From: Toxoplasma gondii ME49
Lineage: Eukaryota > Apicomplexa > Conoidasida > Eucoccidiorida > Sarcocystidae
DNA: 64,000 bases
Reading direction: 5' to 3'
Assembly (NCBI RefSeq): GCF_000006565.2
Contig: NC_031480.1
Span: 2,503,758-2,567,757, forward strand
Both the position numbers and the translations under genes were made by a program. This document shows positions 12,453-26,333 of the stretch, piece by piece. A model generated the notes under the pieces. That model saw only the letters and a program-made list of their open reading frames with translations, did not search any database and was not told the DNA's origin. The first letter of the stretch is position 1, and each line of letters starts with the position of its first letter.

Positions 12453-15400
12453 CGCACGAGGGGAAGGAAGGACCTTAATTTCGTTGGGTTTCGAGATTCA
12501 ACGGAAACCTCCGTGTTGAGGGAAATCTAAAGAGCTTCCAACGCGAGAAGAAGTGGAGACAGTGAGGTGAGCGTGGAGTATTCTCCAGTTTCCAGGTTTC
12601 CACGCCGCTGCTCTTGGCAGGATCAAGCGCAGTGGCTTCGCCGGAGACGTCGGCGGAGACACGCTGACCGGGAGCTGATGCATGCGCATACGCATGCGCC
12701 CATGTACATTTAGAAACTTTTTGGATGAATCGCGTCGACTTCGGCCCGACCTCTACACGGAGCGGGACAATGGATGTCGCGCTCCCGTGCTGTTTGTGAG
12801 ATGGACAGCAAGTGTATTCTTGGAAAGCTTTGTTTGTTGCCTTGCATGCACGCATTCGGTACAGTCGAGCACCTTCCCCTTTTGCGGTGTGAACAAGGCT
12901 CGCTTTCTGCGCGACCCTTGGAGAGGCCTCGGAGCCTCGGTTTCACCAGAGGGGGAGATGTATCCCGTTCCTTCTCATCGACTCACATCCGTGGGTCTTG
13001 CACACAGATGACCGTGGATAAACAGGTACCCAAATTCCGCGGACGCAGGCTTGTGCGAAGGTACGTGTGCTTCCTCTTTCTTTCTCTGGAGCGACGCGAT
13101 CCCCAAGTTGTCAGCGACGTAGGCCTGTGCTTCCACAGCATGCACAGGAGAGTCTGAGACTGGCCTACCGCAGTTCATGAGTTGACAGGTGGTTTCGCGA
13201 CAGGTCGATCCAACGATCTTCATACAGCTTGTGATTGAAGACGGAAGCAGGGAGGACCTCCCGTGTGAGGCGAGGCCAGAGGGATCCATGAAGAGTAAGG
13301 GTGCTGCCAGGGGCAAGATGCAAAGTTGCGGAGAGGGTAAGCACGGTGGAGAGAAGAGGGAGCGCAGACGAGGTGTGGAGTCTCTTTGTGAGGAAGGAGG
13401 AAATGTAGAATGAGGATTCCCAGAGGATGAGGCGACCAGTGGTTGCGAAAAAAAACAGACGAGGGAGAAACAGGGAGACGCAGACGCGCATGCATGGCCA
13501 CTCATGCCAGGCTGCTGCTAAGAGCAGCCTTAGACGCCTCCACATTTTTCTTGAGGCGGATTTTTTCAGCCGGCAAGCCACACGAGATTTTCTCGACTCC
13601 AGGTTTCCGCCTTCCCATGTCGCGAATTCGTGAATGTTCCATGCCTTGAGTGAGACTGAGACGCCAGGCATGTTCGAAGCCTTTCGCTAATTTGATCGTA
13701 GGTGCATGCGGACAACTGGATGCCTCTTGAAGCGTTGCAGGCTCCACATAAGGGTTGCATGCGGATTGGGGCGTTCTGCCGTGTCAGTTCCGGTGCCCAC
13801 AATGACCTTTCTCCTTTGTGACTTTCGTGAGACGAATGTGTGTGTGCAAACGGCATACATGCAGAAATGCATGCGTCAGTATGTTCTAGCAAACGTCTGG
13901 AGACGCCATATTTACGAAGCCGAGGCCACTGTGGTCCACACGTGGCGCCGCATGCGTTTGGCCTATTTATGCATGCAGCTCGGTTTGCCTCTTTTTTTCA
14001 CCTCTTTCTTGTGCCGCAAGCGTCAGTTTGCTTAGAGCGTATAGGGGCTTGTTTCTCTGTGTCCAAAAACTCGACTTCCCAATTGTGTCATCGCTTCGAT
14101 GCACTGCAGATACACAGGCGTGCTTACATCTAAGTATGTATATATGTATATATAAATGAGTATTCGTATGCGTAGATATGGATCGCTATGGCCGTTGTAG
14201 ACCGCTGTTGACATCGCCTGCGTTGTCTCGCTGACCTGGAGAAAAAGGACGATATGCAGACGTATCGGTGGTGCTCTTTAGATCTCATGTTGTACATCTG
14301 ACACAGGCGTACGCAGGCAAATGTTTGTGTGCCTACAAGTGCGTTTGACGAATGTGAGTGGTTTGTTTGCATGCACGCGGTAGACGCATTGTCTTCTCAC
14401 TGTTTGTCCCTTACTTTGGCATCCATGATCCACACAAACTGAGTCGCCATGCTGCTTCCACACCTCATTTCGGCAAAGCCTCTGTGGTGCATTGGCTCGT
14501 TTTCGGAAGCATCCGCGCGTGGTGCGCTGTAGTGTGAAGCGTCAAGGTTGTGTGTGTAGGCGGTCACTCGGTGTCTGTTGTTCTAACCTGATCGTCGTAG
14601 ATGTACGCAGGCGTCGGCCTTTATTTGAGATCATGCAGTGTAGGTAGGGCACCTGCATGCATATGTGCGGCCTTTTCGTAGCTGGCCAGCTCCGTGTAGA
14701 CAAGGTGACTGCTCTGGTCTGCTTCCCCGTTGTGGAACGCCTACAAATTTGTCTCACGAACATACGTTTGGGGGCGCTTCACTAGAGCAGAGATTTGACC
14801 ACGACCTTTCTGCATTATTTTTCGTCAAATGCATTTCCATGTCCGGTGCGCAAATCCGCATCTGTCCATCGATTCCTTTTTGAAGTGTACGCCCCTCGTG
14901 TGTGCACCGCGAACCCCGCTTGGCTTTGCGGCCTCTGGTCGCCTTCCGCTTCTCATTTCTTCGTTCCGAATCCAGTTGAGAAACGGTTTTGTTGCATGCG
15001 CCTTTGGCATTTCTAACTATGTGCGCGACAAGCCGCTTTCCAGCTCTCTTCCTTAAAGGAATCCTGGTCACGGATGTGGCTTACGCGAGGCTCCGGGGAA
15101 CAACTTCGGCGAACATGTTTATAGTCAGCTAATAAGTGATATATCGGTAGCCAGTGTCTCAAGAGACGCCAGAGGAAGAGTGAAGCACGAAGATGGAAAG
15201 TCCGTTGTTTCTTATGGACATGCGTGCATGTCTATGTGTACACATGTGTATGTTGTGGAATCGATACCCTGATCAATATGATGCGGTGTTTCCGCTAGCT
15301 GGCATTTCCTTACCACTGTCCAGAGTTCACACGTACGTTCAAAGTGTCCTGTGCATTTTGTAGCGTTCATCATCCACATCATCTAAACAGAGAAGGAGGC

Positions 15401-16556
15401 GGCGGATGGAAAATGCACACGGTGCATGCTACAACAGCGTCTGCCGTATTCTGCGTGTTTGAGACGTAGATCTCATCCGTTGTTAACCTAGAATTACTCT
15501 CTGAGATTCATGCTTCGAGCAGCATAGGAAACGCCAGCGGACGAGCGGTAAAGATGATAGCCCAAATGTACAAAACACAACGTTACCCCCTTCACTAAGT
15601 AGAGGGGACATCACAGGCCGGCGGAGCAGCAGAAGTCAACGTAGAGGCTTTCTAGTTTGAGTCGCTAGACACGGCAAAGTGGCGTTTAAGTCAGACAGAT
15701 TTTTCACAGTAATCGGTTCGCAGTGTGTGGCTGGAGATGGTTCAGCAGCGGTGCTTCGTTCCTGGAAAAGCCAAGAGTCGTATTGCATGCAGCGGCGTTC
15801 GGTGCATGCACGCGAATGGCCTCGTCTGTGAAATTCTATATTGTGTAGCAGACGCCTGAAGCGCACACTTGTAGAGGACATCGGAGAGGATGGATAACGC
15901 TGGAGAGTGGGAACGAGTTGTCGGCGCCCGTGTCAATTGAGTGTGCGAGACAAAAGAAGCTGCATGCTCGCCTTTCATCGTATCGATATTTTCCTCCGGA
16001 GCGGATCGCGCTGATGCTTGCTGCGCTAGACAGTGTGCACGCGACATATTCTTGAGTACTGAAGCTTCTGGTAGCCAGTTTCTGGGGGCTGAAGCACTGA
16101 CGGTCATCTTCGCTGCTTTGCCTGTTCCTCTGGATCGCGAAAACTAACAAGTTTTGTCGTTCATTCGCTCCCTCAATGTCGTACGTGGTTTCCAAGCCCT
16201 GCGCTTGCCATATCGGTTCGTTCTCGGCTGCACCTTTTCGCGCAACACCCGGTCCTCCCACAAGAGACAATGCTCCTACTTGGATTTAGCCTCGTCGTTG
16301 TCTTCCCCTCCTTCACAGCGAACGCGATTGAAATACGGCTGCCTCTGTCCATACAGCACCGTAGGATCGATGTGGGCTCCTAGGCGCAAACAGAAGGTTC
16401 TGAGAGGCGCCGTAGGGAGACCTGATTTTTCTCATGTTCGAAGAGATCTCGACATTTAAACTTTGTCCATCACAACGTAGCATAGACGCACAGCAGTACA
16501 GAACAAGCAGCTAGAGGAATGCCACAACACACGCCATGGCAGAGACACCAAATATA

Positions 16557-16590
<34 letters not shown>

Positions 16591-16596
16591 CATATA

Positions 16597-16629
<33 letters not shown>

Positions 16630-16760
16630 CGTTTAGATACATTTTTTACATTCACATTCGTACACCAATATACATACCTGGGTATCCCGCCCCAGATCAG
16701 GTGCCTCACTCTACTTGTACATACGCATATGTTTGTATATAAATAGGCTTGTGAGTTAAA
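12453..16760. other. Intergenic gap between convergent genes, no convincing gene
   Basis: It separates the 3' end of the PIPK gene (+) from the 3' end of the CFAP44 gene (-), so it should hold both 3' UTRs. Frames of up to about 175 codons exist on both strands, but none shows a recognisable domain or convincing splice structure. What stands out is the density of TGCATGC (11 copies between 13.7 and 16.0 kb) and a (TA)n block at 16551-16631. No tRNA or rRNA gene was recognised. Confidence 0.6.
16551..16631. repeat. (TA)n microsatellite 3' of CFAP44
   Basis: About 80 bases of TA with occasional CA steps. It begins about 130 bases beyond the CFAP44 stop codon, so it may lie in its 3' UTR. Confidence 0.9.
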
Positions 16761-17433
16761 TTACTGTTGGACTGTGCTGCCAGTTTTTCCACGCGAATTC
16801 TCGCTGGCCAGCATCTGCCTATTATTTGTACCTTTCAGTTTGAAGAGACCGATTTCCTTTTTCAATGTTTCAATTTCCTTAACCTGCAGCTTCAGAACCT
16901 CCTTCAGCTTCGCCGCTTTTCGGGCTCTGTGCACGTCGGTGAGGCCGTCTTTATTCAGCTGCATGCACCCAAAATAAATCTTGACTAGACCATGCGGGGA
17001 ACCTCGAAACCAAGTAGCCAGCAAAGGACTGGGAACCTTGAAAGCGACGACAACTGCCCTTGAGAAGACGCTGATGTGGAGAGGTTGCAAACGCTCATGC
17101 AGTTTAAGAGCCGTTCCAGCAGAAGCCACGAAACATAGAGGAGAGGGAGAACAGGGAGCCATGGACACCACAAGCGGGAACTCTCTATTAGCATGCGTGC
17201 AGATGCATGTTGGGTGATGCATAATTCTCTTCATATGGCACTGCTAAAGTCACGCATAAAGTTTCCTGTTGCTGCAGAAGATCGTGTGAGTGCAGCGACG
17301 CTTACAAAACTACGCTTGGTAACTGTTCAAGCATAACACAGACATGTATATCTGTGTACATCTGTAAGGGTGTATACGTTTGTGCGTGTATAGCTAGTTG
17401 TATGTTTAACTGTGAAAGAGCACGTTTTCAAAC

Positions 17434-17482
<49 letters not shown>

Positions 17483-20400
17483 ACTACTTAACTCTCTGGC
17501 AGTAGATGAACCTGTGTCCATTTATAAATATTCATAGAAGTCTGAATGCGCATCGTTAATTCGAGTCGTACGGCGGTGGCTGTTGTGCCGCCCCCATTGT
17601 CGAGAGATTGGCGGAGAAGGATGTCGGATGCTTTCAGGCTAGCCACAGTTTTCAGCAGTTTTGTATTCTGTTGAAGAAGAGCTGCTCGCGTTGAAGAGAG
17701 TTCTTCGATTGTTTTTCGCTTCTCAGCGATAACCTGAGAGTCGACAAGTCTGACAAGAACCAATCGCGCCTACAAAAAACCGTTCGTTCTCTGGTGCTGT
17801 CTCCCGCGTCGGATCTCTCGAACAGGCGATACCGATGTTCACGATAAATGGACAGCACAGCTTGTCACTCTACGAAACGCCCAACTAGTCACAGTTCTTT
17901 TTCTTTGTAACATGACTTTTTTCTTGCTCTCCACAGAAGCGTCCGCAGAGGAATAAGTCTACAAATAACCAACTCCTCTAGAGACTCCGTGTAAATTCAC
18001 ATATGGAAAAACAAGGGAGCTGCTCCTCCTCGGTTTAGCTTCTGTGCTGTGCGTTTCCCCTCTTGCTGATAACTTGCGGTTAGAACGTTGGCGTAAAGCC
18101 TAAAACGCTTCCCCCCTGTATTTCGAATCCGTTCGATGCATGCAACTGGTGTGTCAGGCTATGTTTCCTCTTTTTCTCTTCTTTTTTCTTGTTTTTACGA
18201 CGGGACCCGCACCTGTGCCTCAAGAGTGGCGGGGCCTTTGTCTTCCATACTTTCTCTGTTCAGTTTTTGTTCCTTCTCTGCTGCTACTGCGGCGGCGGCC
18301 CTCTCCAGTTGTTCCAGGGAAACGCCCGCGCCGAATCGAAGAAGTTGCACATTTTCGAATTTCTGCTTTAGCTGTTCAATCACTTTCATGGTCTGTCGAG
18401 AGAAAGCAGAAAGAGAAAGGAGAGAATGTGGAGTAGCGACTGGAAGGCATGACGGAAACGATCACTTGCTTTGACTAAGCAGGAGAGAGGTCAAAGCCCA
18501 CACTAGAAAGGCATGCAAATCAACTTGGGACATGCATGCAGTTTTGAGTTGTCAGGATTTACATCATCAACATGTCGATGAAGTAGTGCCTGCAACAATG
18601 AAACCTATGTGATGAACTTAACATACACGACGAAGCTCCACTACGTTGAACGACTAGACAGCATACGTTCTCGACTCTGGGGACTGACCCAGATGGAAGC
18701 AGCGGAATGGAGTCACCACACTACTAAGTAGGAAATGACATATTATAAACTCAAAGGTATCAACAGAGTCGACACTGCAGTGAGACATCGGCGACAAAGA
18801 AAGTCGGCCTATGCCAGGTGTACAGCAGGCTTCTATGCGCCTCCCTCCATGCAGACGTTTTATAGGCGAAACCGAGATCTGCAACGTGAGAAACGATATG
18901 CTGGTTCCGCCGTAAGACGTGGACCGCGAAGGCAGGACGAAGGCAGATCTTCATCTCTTTGGAAGAACGTACCCACATGTGTATACGTGTGTCCGTGCAG
19001 ATGTATACTTTTGCGTAGATATATGCATGCGCATGCGTTCTGCGAAGGGTGTGAAAAAGAAGATTCATTTACACGGAGAAACCAGTGAAGGGCAAATCTG
19101 TAGGAGGAAACCCAACGTGGAAGCCTGTCGTAGACGTCACCTGCTTCTTTTCTCGCTGAGAGACCGCAAAGCTGCGAGTGAGGTCACGATACTCCGCGCG
19201 CGCAGCTTCTGTTTCAACGCGTAGGTCTTTGATCCTGCAGGACGTATGGAGACACAAAGAGAGAAGTAGAAAAGGACCCCACTCCTGAAGCTCCGCCGCG
19301 AACGGCTCGTAGGTGCGAAACGTACCCACACAAATGTTCCAAGGCTGGCTGCAATAACTTTCACATACAGTTTTATAGAGATGTAGATGCATGCACGCAC
19401 ACATAGACAGACAGTCGTCTATATATCCTGATCCAACTCTCCCGGGGGACGCAAAGGGGACGCAAACTCCTTTTGAAGGTTCAGGTCACACGGACAGGCA
19501 TCTAACCGTTGAGCTGTGCATAGATAAACCAGATCGAAGGACGTCGACGTCGATTTGCAACGACGAAAATACCGAACCGATTTCTGTGGCCTCCCCTTTT
19601 TTTGCTCGTCTTCATGTTGCCTTGGCGCTCACCTTTGGCGGAGCCTGGCGAATGCAGACCGAGTGAAAACAACTTCGTTTTTCAAGTCAGCCGGAAGCCG
19701 GATAGCAGGTGGAGTCATGTCTTCCTGCTCAGGCAAGTCTTCGGTGTACAGACACTGGATCTGGCAGAGACAGCGGGTGAAAAAAGTTGAGAAAGTGAAA
19801 GAGAGAACTTTCCGGCTCCTCCGTGGGGCAGGGGGATGGATGCAGCAAAAGGACAGGAAAGTGAAGAGTTTTGTGTCCCGAAAAAGCGAACGCGTCATCG
19901 CCGTCTCGGTTTCTCAGACACAGAACGATGAATGCGTGTGGATCCAGCTTCGTGGAACAACTGGAATCTCGTGGGCGTTTTAAAGTCGCTGTATCTCCTC
20001 CAGGTCGCAGACGCGTGTAAGCATTCGGAGACTGCAAGTGGACATGCCCAACGTCGAAGGGAGGATAAGACACGCAAGGATCTCCACTTGTATGCAAATG
20101 CTTGCAGTCTTGTACATTTGTATATCGAGATACAACGGTACATATATGGGTCTATATTCATGTGCAAACACTGTTTAACATATGCACATCTACGCGCACA
20201 CTTGTATATGCATTTATGCCCATACACATGTATACCTATGTCGAATGCTCTGTACATCTCTTAACCTTGACGCACAGATATATATATATATATATATATA
20301 TGTTCAGGTGCGTACATCCGTATATGAACATTTGCGCGTACATCTGCGTATATGTTTATCGACGTACAGAGAGATGCCGATGTTGGGGGGAAAGAGTGTA

Positions 20401-23400
20401 TGTGGTGTCACAGCATTTGTGAATGAGAATACTGTGGAGAAACTAAGAGGTCACTGCGACCCTCCTTGAACTACTGCCCTTTTGTTTCCTTCCATCCTTA
20501 TTTGTTTTGCTGTGATGTCACTTTATTTCCGATTTCGCGCGCCCAACAAGGCGCGCCTGCGGACGTTCGGAGCCGGTGCGTGCGTACCTGAGAGGCAGTC
20601 ACGGGGACGATCTGTCGAATTTGATTCGCTCGCTGTTGTTTTTCTCTCTGGTATTTTTGGATATCTTTCTGCGTTTGTTGCACCCGCTCTGCATGCACTT
20701 TCTCCAGCCCCGTCTGTTTCACCTGCTCCTGCGTCCGCGAAGAGACGAAGAGCCGAACGCACGGGAAGAGGAAACAGCAGTCCGAGAGGCAACAGAAACA
20801 GAGAGAGTCCAAGAGACCCGCGACAGATGAGAGACGCCGGAAAGGGGAGAACGAAAAGCGAGTGAGTGAGGCGTTGATCAGTGGCTACGTTTCGTTACAG
20901 GGCGACACTGCCGCCAACACTGCCTCTGCAACGAGTGAGCCTCGATAGAGGCTCACCTCTCGAGATTACCGTGCTGCTAGAATCGGCCCCCGTCTTCTCT
21001 GGAGAAGAGAGAAGGACTCGTGACTCAAAAAGACATAGCGGCTGTTGGTTGGCCTGGCAATTCAGGGGGGCAGTCCAGAATTGTGGAGTGTGAATCGAGC
21101 TCTGCTATCTGTGCAGTGTTGCGACGAATCAGTCGAGTCTCGTAACAGAGCGCGAGAAAACTGTTTATGCTTTTCGAGGCACTATCAGCAGTGGGGTAGC
21201 CGCTACCTGGACCCTGCTGAATAACTGGAGTAGTGCGTTTTACGCCGAACAACTGTCGGTGCCTCTCTAGATTAATCGGTGCCGGTGAATTTGCGTATCA
21301 ATCACTTTCGGAAGTTCTACCAGACTCCGTTCTCCAAATAGATGGCACAAGTAACCTGAAACGCGAACGAGTAACTTTCGGCGCTCATCGACGAGTCTCC
21401 TTGGTAGTGCCATCTCTCTCAACATCAGTCCATTCCCATGTGATTGTACCGAGATAAGGGAGGCGGGGAGAGTGTGCCGCGAGCGCGAACGCGCCTCACC
21501 TTCTTCAGCTCTTCAAACTCCTTCTTCAGCGCCGTCGCCTTCATCTCAGTCTCGAGTTTTATATCCCTAGGAAGAGTGCATGCACCAAAACGAAAAACCG
21601 CGTAGCACAAACAGGATGCGCATGCGCCAGAGATTGAGCAGCGAAACTTGTCAAAACACGATTGCAATGCAAAAGGAGACACAACAACACAGAGAAAGAT
21701 CAGACCCTCTCGAGGTCCGGCAGGAAAAGAGAGAGTGGCGCTCGACGCGCTGAGCAGGTCCCAGCCAACGGAAGCGGAGCGCAAGGAAGAAGAAAGGTCG
21801 CGAAACTGAATGAAAGCCAGAGAAGTAGAAGAAGCAAGAAGAAGTAGCAGAGGAGGACCACGAAGTAAGGGGAGAAACGTGGAGGAAGAGAGAGAAGTGA
21901 AGAAAGGGGGAAGCAGAGGAAAGAGAAGTAAAGCGGAAAGGAAGACCTCGACGAAAAGCAACGGCAGAGGATACAGACGAAGCAGAGGATACACGAAGGA
22001 GGCAGAGGCATGCGGCGCGGAAAAAGGAAACAGAAATAGACTCTTATGAAAACAGAAGATAACGAAGTTTAAGTCGACACCCGCTGTCTTCGGTGTCACC
22101 CATAGCGAGTGTTTGCTGTAGAGAAAAATATCTCCGAGAGACGCCCACGAACCTCAGCTCAAGCACATTTTCGTAGAGTTGCATGTCGCATCCGGGAGGG
22201 GCTGCGTCTTCCTCGAGATCGTCGTCATCGTCGTCTTCGTCTTCGTCATCTGGAAACAAGCATAGGGCCTAGAGTCACGAGGCGCAACTTGTTCTTCTTG
22301 GCTGTTAGGCTATTCAAGTGCGTCTCACCGTTACCAATACTTCGCTTCCACGCTCAAGACAGAAATGCTACCAGAGACACACACGCGAGAGAGAATGAAC
22401 AAAACCAAGAGCGCGGAAATCGAGTTCTGGCCACACAAGACCTAGTGGAGACACCCTCTAAATATTCCTGTCCGGATGGCGACGAGTCCCGGGTGTGGTA
22501 GAAGAGTTCTCACAACCATTTTTTCCGCGGAAACTGGAAAACATGGGCAATCTCACGGCTGCGTGCAAGCCAGGGAAAAGGAAAGGACCATTTTCGTCAA
22601 GTGAGCCAAACCCTGAGGCTTCTATCACCACGGACACCCATGTGATTCTCTCACATGCATATCTGCTTCTCTCTCTGTACATATATATCTCTATCTATAT
22701 ATACTTATATATATATATATATGAGTGGCTGAAGGGGTCCGGTGTAGGATGGGAGGTTTCCGTGTCATTGCTGAGTGAAGATCTACTGTTCGGGATATTG
22801 AGGAAATGCGGTTCCCCACCGGTTGGTGAAATCGAACTGTTTCGATTTTTCCCCAGGTCAGCTAGCGATAAGACTTCGTCGAACGGTGAGAGTTACACAC
22901 GTTGGAGACGCGGTTTTAGTTCTCTGTTCGCTGTTGGAGCACTCGCGGCCAGAGAGAGAGACATCAATAGTAAGCGGCTCCTCGCATGCTCTCCTCACCG
23001 AGTTGTCGAAAGTCTTCGTCTTCCTCTTCGTCCTCCTCAACGCTGGCTGCCACCGGACGTCTCGCCTTCTTGACCTTGGAGACGCACGCAAAGAAAGGAG
23101 CGGCTTGGGGGTTCGAGAAGGCGAGTTTGAGACAAAGAAAGAAAACCGTTGAGACGGAAACACAGTTCAGAAGACACACGAAAAGTGGGGAGCTTCGTGA
23201 ATGCCACTGGATCCCAGAGAGAAGCCTGTGTGCGTCATGAAGGCTGTTTGGATGGTGTTTGTCTGGTCACGAACTCCTTGGGTAGTCCTGTGAGATCGCT
23301 CAGCTGCGATGCAGCCTGGATCCTTTCGTTCTCCTCTCTCAGCGTCTCTCACTGTATCTCCTTCTTCTCTCTCTGCTCTGAACTTCTTTTCGGATCTGAG

Positions 23401-25059
23401 TGCTTCGTTTTCCTTCGCTGTGCCTGCAGGAGCCCTCCCGGCACAACTTTAGAGTTCTCGTCTGCTTGTCGTCGAGTCCCTTCCATTCTGCATGTCAGCT
23501 CCGACCTCGAGTCCTCTGCGTCTCTGTGCGCTCTGCTTCATCTTTCCTCGCTGTCTATATGTGTCTCTTTCCGTATCTGTGTCTCTCCTCTTGTCTCTCT
23601 CTGTGAGTCCTTTTCGTCCTTTGTTCCGCTTCCGCTGACGTCTCTCTCTATTCCAATGTGTGGCTCTGTCTCTCGAATTCCTTTTTCTTTTTTCGAAGTC
23701 CCCTATCTGTGCCGGACATGTCTTTCCGGACCTCCCTCTTCTCCGTCTCCTCTTTGTCTGCAAGTTCCCTCTGCTTCGTTTGCCCCTGGAAGTGTCTGTC
23801 TCCTTCTTCTCTAATCTCCCTCTCTCTGCTTCCGTTTCGCCTTCCTCCAGGTTCCCTCGGAAAGATTGCCTCTTCTGTCTCTTTTCTCGGCGTACCTTTC
23901 GGTTGAAGAGCTGCAGGAGTTGGGGGGTGAAGGAATTCTTGGGACCGAGCAGGTCCGCGAGTTGCTGTTTTATCACTTCGTCTGTCGCCTGTCCAAGCAA
24001 AACAGTCCCGGCACATCCCCGTCTGTCCATTTTGCGTTCGGCGTCGGAACTGCACGCTGCAGGGAAACGAGCTCCAGTATAGGGACGCCACTGGACTTTG
24101 CTGCTTGCGTAACCTGTTGAGCAGTGTGTACCGGGGAGCTGGAGAGACACTTTGCTCGAAAAGGTTCAATGAAGACGCATGCGGACGTCCTAGTTCGAGG
24201 CACAGAGCGCTTCCTCGCCCACCAGCGCTGCGTCTCTCTTGGCGCAGAGCTCGCTTGAGAAGAGAGCTTGGTCTGTGCCAGTGCATTTGAGAGACCTCAA
24301 AAGTTGCAGACACCAAAGCGATGTGGAACGCGAGGTCTCGCATTTCGCCTGTCGCCTCCTAGAGACCCAGCTGGCGAGCACTCACAGTCTCTGTCCGAGA
24401 AGAAGAACTTTTTTTGGACCATGTCCTGGTTTTTCTACGGAAACGGACGAGAGCATGCATTCCTTTTCTGTCTTGTAGGGAGCGTAGCGATACACGGTGC
24501 GTATTCCTTTTCGTCTCGTAAGAGACCACAAGCCGCCACAGAGGACGCGAACTTTGTAAAAGAGAACACCGCAGATCCTGGACATCGGGTGTCCACGCGT
24601 CAGTGGTGAGCGTTCACACTCAATACATGTCCATACATGGCAGCGCCGCAAGGCTCTTCAGGCTGCAGCTCTTGGCACTGGCTTCGTTCACAGCTGAGCA
24701 GAGAAGAGGGACGGAGAAGCTGCTGAGCGCGGTCACGAGGGGAACAGCATACCGTGAGCCATCCTCTGACTTATTGGGGATGCTGCTTCCATGCTTAGGC
24801 TCGCGTGCAGACGCGCAGACGCCTGCGGATCGCAAGGGACGAAACTGGAGAAGAAAAGTTACACAAAAGCTACACTTTCGCATCCCAGACTCACAGAGCA
24901 TTCGGCGAGGGCTCCCTGCTTTTCGAGGACTTCTTCGTCTATCCAGGCGAGTCGCCGCCGCACTGCCTCCAGGTCGCGGTTTTCGTCTCGAAGTTTCTCC
25001 TGAAGACGATTGTCTTCTTCTTCCATCAGATCCAACAGAGCGAGTTCGTCGAGGAACAC
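16761..25059 (-). other. CFAP44: CFAP44 exon block 4: C-terminal coiled coil
   Basis: Exons: 25059-24895, about 24080-23896, 23074-22999, 22249-22153, 21566-21500, 20728-20588, 19760-19633, 19234-19141, 18392-18213, 17769-17512 and 16958-16761. From 23896 onward every junction keeps phase. Sequence landmarks: [40 protein letters not shown], equivalent to the conserved LG..N.F...L..K(K)K motif; an acidic run [133 protein letters not shown]; and [20 protein letters not shown] before the stop. The donor at 17512 (GTTCAT) is non-standard but keeps phase. Confidence 0.87.
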
Positions 25060-26292
25060 CTAAACAGAAGAGGCAGTGCGTGGACAGCGAGAAGCGCTCA
25101 GAGAGAGACGGAAAGCCGGCGAGGCACACAGAATGAAAAAGAGAGAGTCTGGGAGAAGATAAGTGGAGAACGAGAGGAAGGAAGGACAGAGCCTGAGAGA
25201 AAGAGCGAAGGGAACGAGAGGAACGAGAGGAAGGAAGGAAAGAGGCTGGGAGAAAGAGAAACTGAGAATGAGAGGAAGGAAGGAAAGGGGCTGGGAGAAA
25301 GCGAAACTGAGAACGAGAGGAAGGAAGGAAAGAGGCTGGGAGAAAGCGAAACTGAGAACGAGAGGAAGGAAGGAAAGAGGCTGGGAGACGTAGCGAAGAG
25401 AACGCGAGGGGGGAAGGAGAGAAAGAGAGAGAAATAAGGAAGAGAAACAAGGGAGATACAGAGAGAGAAAGAGTGGACAGGGAAGTGACGAAATGAGAGA
25501 AACGCCGAACGCGAACACCCGAGAATGTGAAGAACGGAAAGAGATGGCAAACGTGAGGGATGCAGAGGGATAACAGGAATCAAATGGAGAGAAAAGCAAA
25601 GATACAGAGGAGAGAGAGGACGGGAGAAGAAACGTGGAAAATGGCGAAAAGGAACGCGACATATCGAACCATATGATCAAACGAAAGAGATAAGAAGAAG
25701 AACTGCAAGCCACTGCCTCAGCGAAGACCAGCGGTCATGATGCGTTTTGCAAGACAAGAAAAAGACAGCAGAGACGAGACGACGCGACGGAACTTTGGGG
25801 AAAAGTAGGACGTTAAAGAATAGCGAGTCTCGGCATTTACAGCCTCGTCCTTCTTCTTCCACTGAATGAAAAAAGAAAAGAGGCGTACAAGGTGCTGCAA
25901 ATCTGCGAGCTTCGAGAGCTCCAAGAGGCCGCCTCGTTCTGCGTGCAAACGAGAAAGCTTCTCGTCGAACTCCACCAATTCTGTGCACATCTGAACGTCG
26001 GCAAAACGTAGCGAAGAAAACGGCATTTCTGACGCTCGTGATGGATCGACAACTTCATTCCTTCCTTCTCCAGGGGTGGCTTGCCCTGGGTCACCCACGC
26101 TGAAGAAGGTGCTCATCTCTCTCTCTACTTATCTATGTACCTACCACTGTGTATCGTTCTCTCTCTCGAAACGAATATATCTGTATACACCTGTCTTGCT
26201 CCATCTGTCTCTGCAGCTCTCACTCTCGCTCTGTTTCCCTTTTTTCGATCCTCCTCTCTCTGCCACCCTCTCTCTCCCCATATACATATATA

Positions 26293-26333
<41 letters not shown>

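Noticed and set aside
12975..13505. A 176-codon - strand frame in the intergenic gap
   Set aside because: No domain, irregular composition, no splice partners, and it lies between two convergent gene ends.
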